From positions 1 through 34,206 of the forward strand of contig UQID01000027.1 of the NCBI GenBank assembly GCA_900541045.1: 34,206 bases of DNA, given 5' to 3'. How positions within the stretch are numbered: the first letter of the stretch is position 1; each line of letters opens with the position of its first letter. The DNA comes from an uncultured Collinsella sp. (lineage in GTDB: Bacteria > Actinomycetota > Coriobacteriia > Coriobacteriales > Coriobacteriaceae). Made by a program: the position numbers and the translations under genes. The notes below the pieces were generated by a model. The model searched no databases. It was not told the origin of the DNA and worked only from the letters and a program-made list of their open reading frames with translations. This document shows, one piece after another, positions 31,766-34,206 of the stretch.

Positions 31766-31915
31766 GGCCGCGCTTAGGTTTGACCAATGGAGTATGAAAA
31801 CACGCCGTTCGCCGATGCCCCCTCCGCGAGTGGCAGCCATATGGTTTGATGTCAGAAACATATAGTTGTCGCTAGCCTGCTGGCGACGTTCTCCCTGATA
31901 TCGGAGGTTCCAGGT

Positions 31916-31954
31916 ATGTTTCGCGCTCCGTTAAACAACTATCGGTTGGGCTAA
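31916..31954 (+). CDS. 12-residue upstream ORF
   Basis: ATG at 31916 follows GGAGG at 8 bases; it encodes 12 residues (MFRAPLNNYRLG) and stops one base before the ATG at 31956. The start of the downstream frame has no ribosome site of its own, so translation may be coupled. Could be chance. Confidence 0.3.
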   Translation: MFRAPLNNYRLG

Positions 31955-31955
31955 C

Positions 31956-32406
31956 ATGGGTCGCCGTGCTATTTCGATAGCCCTTGCAGTGGTCTGCCTG
32001 GCTGTGCTACTGGGCGCTACAGGGCTGTTTGCTATAAGCCGAGAAACGTCCTATATGCAGGAATGCGCTTCCGAAGGGTTTGCCATTGATGGGTTTCTAT
32101 CGGGATGACAAAACGAGTCGGGAAACCCTGGCTTTTCTTGAGGAGGACAACTGTCGATGGCAGCTGGTCGACCAAGACGGAATCTGCACAGACGGACAGT
32201 TTAAGCGTACGGATGACCCCAACATCCTGATATTAAAGAAGGAAAACGGCGAAGAATTCGGTACGGTCCACGTGGCGTATATGTCACGCCGACGCGAGCA
32301 GGGCCAGCTCTATCTATTTAGAGATAGCAAAGTGACCCGGTTTTATCTGGTGAGCACCGATCCGGCGTTTACGGTGGAGTCTGGCGATGTCGATGCGGAC
32401 GTCTGA
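31956..32406 (+). pseudogene. Membrane-anchored protein split by a frameshift
   Basis: Frame 1 (31956-32108) gives a clear N-terminal membrane segment (residues 5-27) and runs to QECASEGF, then ends at TGA 32106-32108. The next frame carries a soluble domain from 32080 to 32406 (LPLMGFYRDDKTSRETLAF onward, acidic C-terminus). The two join naturally if one base were missing near 32075-32085. The domain is not recognised. Either a recent pseudogene, a sequencing error, or a programmed shift. If real, the soluble part could use a TTG at 32080. Confidence 0.55.
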
Positions 32407-32435
32407 TTCACGGCAATAAAACAGCGAGCGGGGCT

Positions 32436-32460
32436 CGGGTGTGAACTGCACCCCGCAATT
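32436..32460. terminator. Possible terminator hairpin
   Basis: CGGGTG (32436-32441) and CACCC (32449-32453) pair, followed by AATTT; an overlapping GCGGGG/CCCCGC pairing (32428-32456) is also possible. Lies between the frameshifted gene and the convergent DUF389 gene. Confidence 0.4.
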
Positions 32461-32531
32461 TGCTCGTGTCCGTATCGCGTCTGCGCCTCGTCGTAACTTG
32501 CGTCCGTGCGAGCATTCATCCCGCGCCGGCA

Positions 32532-33671
32532 TCACTTTACGTCAAATTCCACGCGATCGAGTTCGGGCACGTTGAGGTCGATGAGCTTGCGGGCGACGTG
32601 GCGGTCGTGTGCCCCGAGCGCCTCGCTTGTCGTCACATGGGCGACGATTTCGCGCTCGACGATGCCCTCCTCGTCGCCTTCGGTGGCCGAGGTCTCGACG
32701 GCGACGGTGTAATCCTTAAAGCCTGGCAGCACCGCGGCAAGCTCGCGCGTAGTTTCGGTGACGCCGTAGCCATCCTGCACGCCGGCCTGCGCCGAGCCAA
32801 TAGACCCCGCCGTCATAACGATGCAGGGGATGGCAAAAATGACCGTTCCCACGATGATGCGGCGGCGCACTTTGCGTGACAGCTCGTTGACCTCGGCATT
32901 TTCCTCGGCGGTCACAATGCCGTCGCCGTTGAGGTCACGCTTGAGCGGCACGCGCAAAAGAAGCAATACGGCTTCGGCGGCCAGCGCGATAAAGACGACG
33001 TTGATGCCAAACTCGTAGAGGGCCGAGAGGAACAGTGACCCGCTTGCAATGGCGATGCCATAGCCCGCCGCGCACAGGGGCGGCATGAGCGCGGTCGCCA
33101 CGGCCACGCCGGCGATGAGCGTGGCGGGTTCCTGGTCGCGCGAGTTGCCCAGCCCGCCTGCAAAGCCGCCCGCGAGCGCGACGGCAAGGTCCCATATGGT
33201 GGGTGTCGAGTTGTCGATGATGGCGGCCGTGGTGGTGCCAAGGGGCGAGAGCTTAAAATACAGCGTGGACGTGACCAGGCAAAAGACCATCTGCAGTGCG
33301 AGGCTGGCAATGGCCTCGACGGTGATCTCGCGGTCGAGCGTGGCAATGCCGTATGCCATGGCAAGAACCGAGCCCATGAGCGGGCAGATGAGCATGGCGC
33401 CCACGATGGCGATGTCCGAGTCGATATCGAGGCCGATGCTTGCGATGAGCATGGCGATGATGAGGATACACAGGTGAGAGCCAGTCAGACGCGCGCCGTT
33501 TACAAAACGCTTGCGGATCACGTGATAGGGCGCGCGACCCTCGCGAATGTTGAATGCGCGCTTGAGGAAGCGGGTGATGTTTTCCATGGCTTCGCTATGA
33601 GCGGGGCGGATGCCGTGACGCCGATGATGACGCTCGCGCAGTCGCTTGATCTGTTGTTTGTCGAGCTCCAT
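32532..33671 (-). CDS. DUF389 family membrane protein with EF-hand-like loop
   Basis: A 379-residue protein of the DUF389/TIGR00341 family. Membrane segments occupy roughly residues 65-240 and 271-292, including the family's conserved GAMLICPLMG (91-100) and ATALMPPLCA (192-201) stretches. Function of the family is unknown. Between segments, residues 246-257 (DLNGDGIVTAEE) form a full 12-residue EF-hand calcium loop, unusual for this family. The frame is open to 33797, but the ATG at 33671 is chosen: GAGGTGGAC is just upstream and similarity begins there. Confidence 0.82.
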   Translation of the reverse strand: MELDKQQIKRLRERHHRRHGIRPAHSEAMENITRFLKRAFNIREGRAPYHVIRKRFVNGARLTGSHLCILIIAMLIASIGLDIDSDIAIVGAMLICPLMGSVLAMAYGIATLDREITVEAIASLALQMVFCLVTSTLYFKLSPLGTTTAAIIDNSTPTIWDLAVALAGGFAGGLGNSRDQEPATLIAGVAVATALMPPLCAAGYGIAIASGSLFLSALYEFGINVVFIALAAEAVLLLLRVPLKRDLNGDGIVTAEENAEVNELSRKVRRRIIVGTVIFAIPCIVMTAGSIGSAQAGVQDGYGVTETTRELAAVLPGFKDYTVAVETSATEGDEEGIVEREIVAHVTTSEALGAHDRHVARKLIDLNVPELDRVEFDVK

Positions 33672-33978
33672 GTCCACCTCGTTCCAGCGCGGTCCGCGCA
33701 ACGCGCCCGTTGTCTTAACTCTACACCGTGGCGGGCGAGGTGTCTGTTGGATGCGGAATCCGATAGGACGGATGACGCGGGAGCAAATGCAAATCACAGG
33801 CTCAATTCCATCACGCGAAAATATGATGCACCAGCTCCTTCAAATGTGACGAAATTGTGAAGCACAGGAGCATGAATTTCAAAAAATACGCTGGTCGCCA
33901 ATGTTGCGCAACAGAATTCAAAAATCAGCTCCTACATTTTGAAGCGTATGGATACATCCGTGTCAAAGGGAGAAAGCC
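33672..33978. other. Intergenic region between divergent genes
   Basis: About 307 bases, more AT-rich after 33780. It must hold the promoters of the DUF389 gene (minus) and the secreted-protein gene (plus). I see a short GCGCAA/TTGCGC-type palindrome near 33905 but no convincing promoter pair, repeat or gene. Confidence 0.4.
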
Positions 33979-34206
33979 ATGACAAACTACAGTCCACAAC
34001 ACTTTGAGCCTCGGGCCAAGGCCGTCAACGTCAAGGGCGTTGCCAACCGCGCCGTCGCAACCGTTTTGACGGCGGGCCTCATCGCTCAGCCGCTTATGTC
34101 GCCGCTGGCGGCAATCGCCGCACCGTCAACCGGTAACGGCGATTCTGTGCAGGGGGGTGTTCCTATAGTTTTGTCAACTGGGAAATGCTCTCCGTGCGAC
34201 CGAATC
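33979..34206 (+). CDS. Secreted protein, N-terminal part (runs off the window)
   Basis: ATG at 33979 follows AAAGGGAG. The 76 codons present encode a long signal peptide (charged start, hydrophobic VLTAGLIAQPLMSPLAAIAA, likely cleavage near Ala-Ala-Pro at about residue 49) and the first mature residues. The gene is cut by the window end. A run of six G's (34152-34157) lies in the coding region; after it the annotated frame reads a Cys-rich, odd sequence, whereas the frame one base off reads a natural-looking YSFVNWEMLSVRPN. A frameshift or phase-variable tract is possible. Confidence 0.65.
   Translation, partial: MTNYSPQHFEPRAKAVNVKGVANRAVATVLTAGLIAQPLMSPLAAIAAPSTGNGDSVQGGVPIVLSTGKCSPCDRI

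Overview
The window looks like chromosomal DNA from a gut Coriobacteriia, most likely Collinsella or a close relative. This is inferred from the GC-rich third codon positions, the gene content (stand-alone acyl-CoA dehydratase activase, short-type Dxs, CmpB-like membrane protein, twin-arginine glutamate/glutamine-type binding lipoprotein) and the many intergenic palindromes. No database search was possible. Almost all of it is ordinary metabolic chromosome. I see no tRNA, rRNA, phage, IS element or CRISPR array.

Layout. 1-348: non-coding, with a large nested palindrome. 349-2654 (minus): 6-phosphofructokinase and a membrane-anchored choloylglycine-hydrolase-family protein. 2816-4201 (plus): M18 aminopeptidase. 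4339-5283 (plus): RelB-type antitoxin and PIN toxin behind a repeat-bearing promoter. 5418-8307 (minus): D-2-hydroxyacid dehydrogenase, methionine aminopeptidase with a SEC-C zinc motif, and a radical SAM protein. 8543-11813 (plus): alpha/beta hydrolase, then a GGDEF-REC-HD-GYP protein with a partner Hpt protein. 11919-16240 (minus): amino-acid ABC transporter operon (binding protein, two permeases, ATPase) ending in a class-I-glutamine-amidotransferase-like hydrolase. 16357-16733: palindrome-rich spacer, including three tandem hairpins. 16732-18513 (minus): dxs. 18742-22327 (plus): HD-domain protein, CmpB-like membrane protein, ammonium transporter and P-II protein. 22402-24430: TetR regulator and the MFS exporter it probably controls. 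24543-25400: HAD phosphatase. 25448-25680: a 41-residue hydrophobic peptide gene under a LexA-like box. 25956-31459: TetR regulator and a 1593-residue activase. 31545-32406: two frameshifted remnants. 32532-33671 (minus): DUF389 membrane protein. 33979-end (plus): start of a secreted protein.

How the genes work together. Nitrogen handling recurs: amino-acid uptake coupled to a C26-type amidohydrolase, and ammonium transport coupled to a P-II protein that lacks the modifiable tyrosine. The HD-GYP and Hpt proteins suggest a phosphorelay acting on c-di-GMP turnover.

The most promising unusual item is at 25440-25680. A LexA/SOS-type box overlaps a promoter, the leader can fold to hide the Shine-Dalgarno sequence and the first bases before the start codon, and the peptide has one hydrophobic segment and an Arg/Lys-rich tail. 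Together these resemble the logic of an SOS-induced type I toxin such as TisB, but at an actinobacterial locus. The second is a set of intergenic palindromes whose arms vary in a compensatory way, including a tandem three-hairpin array at 16460-16677.
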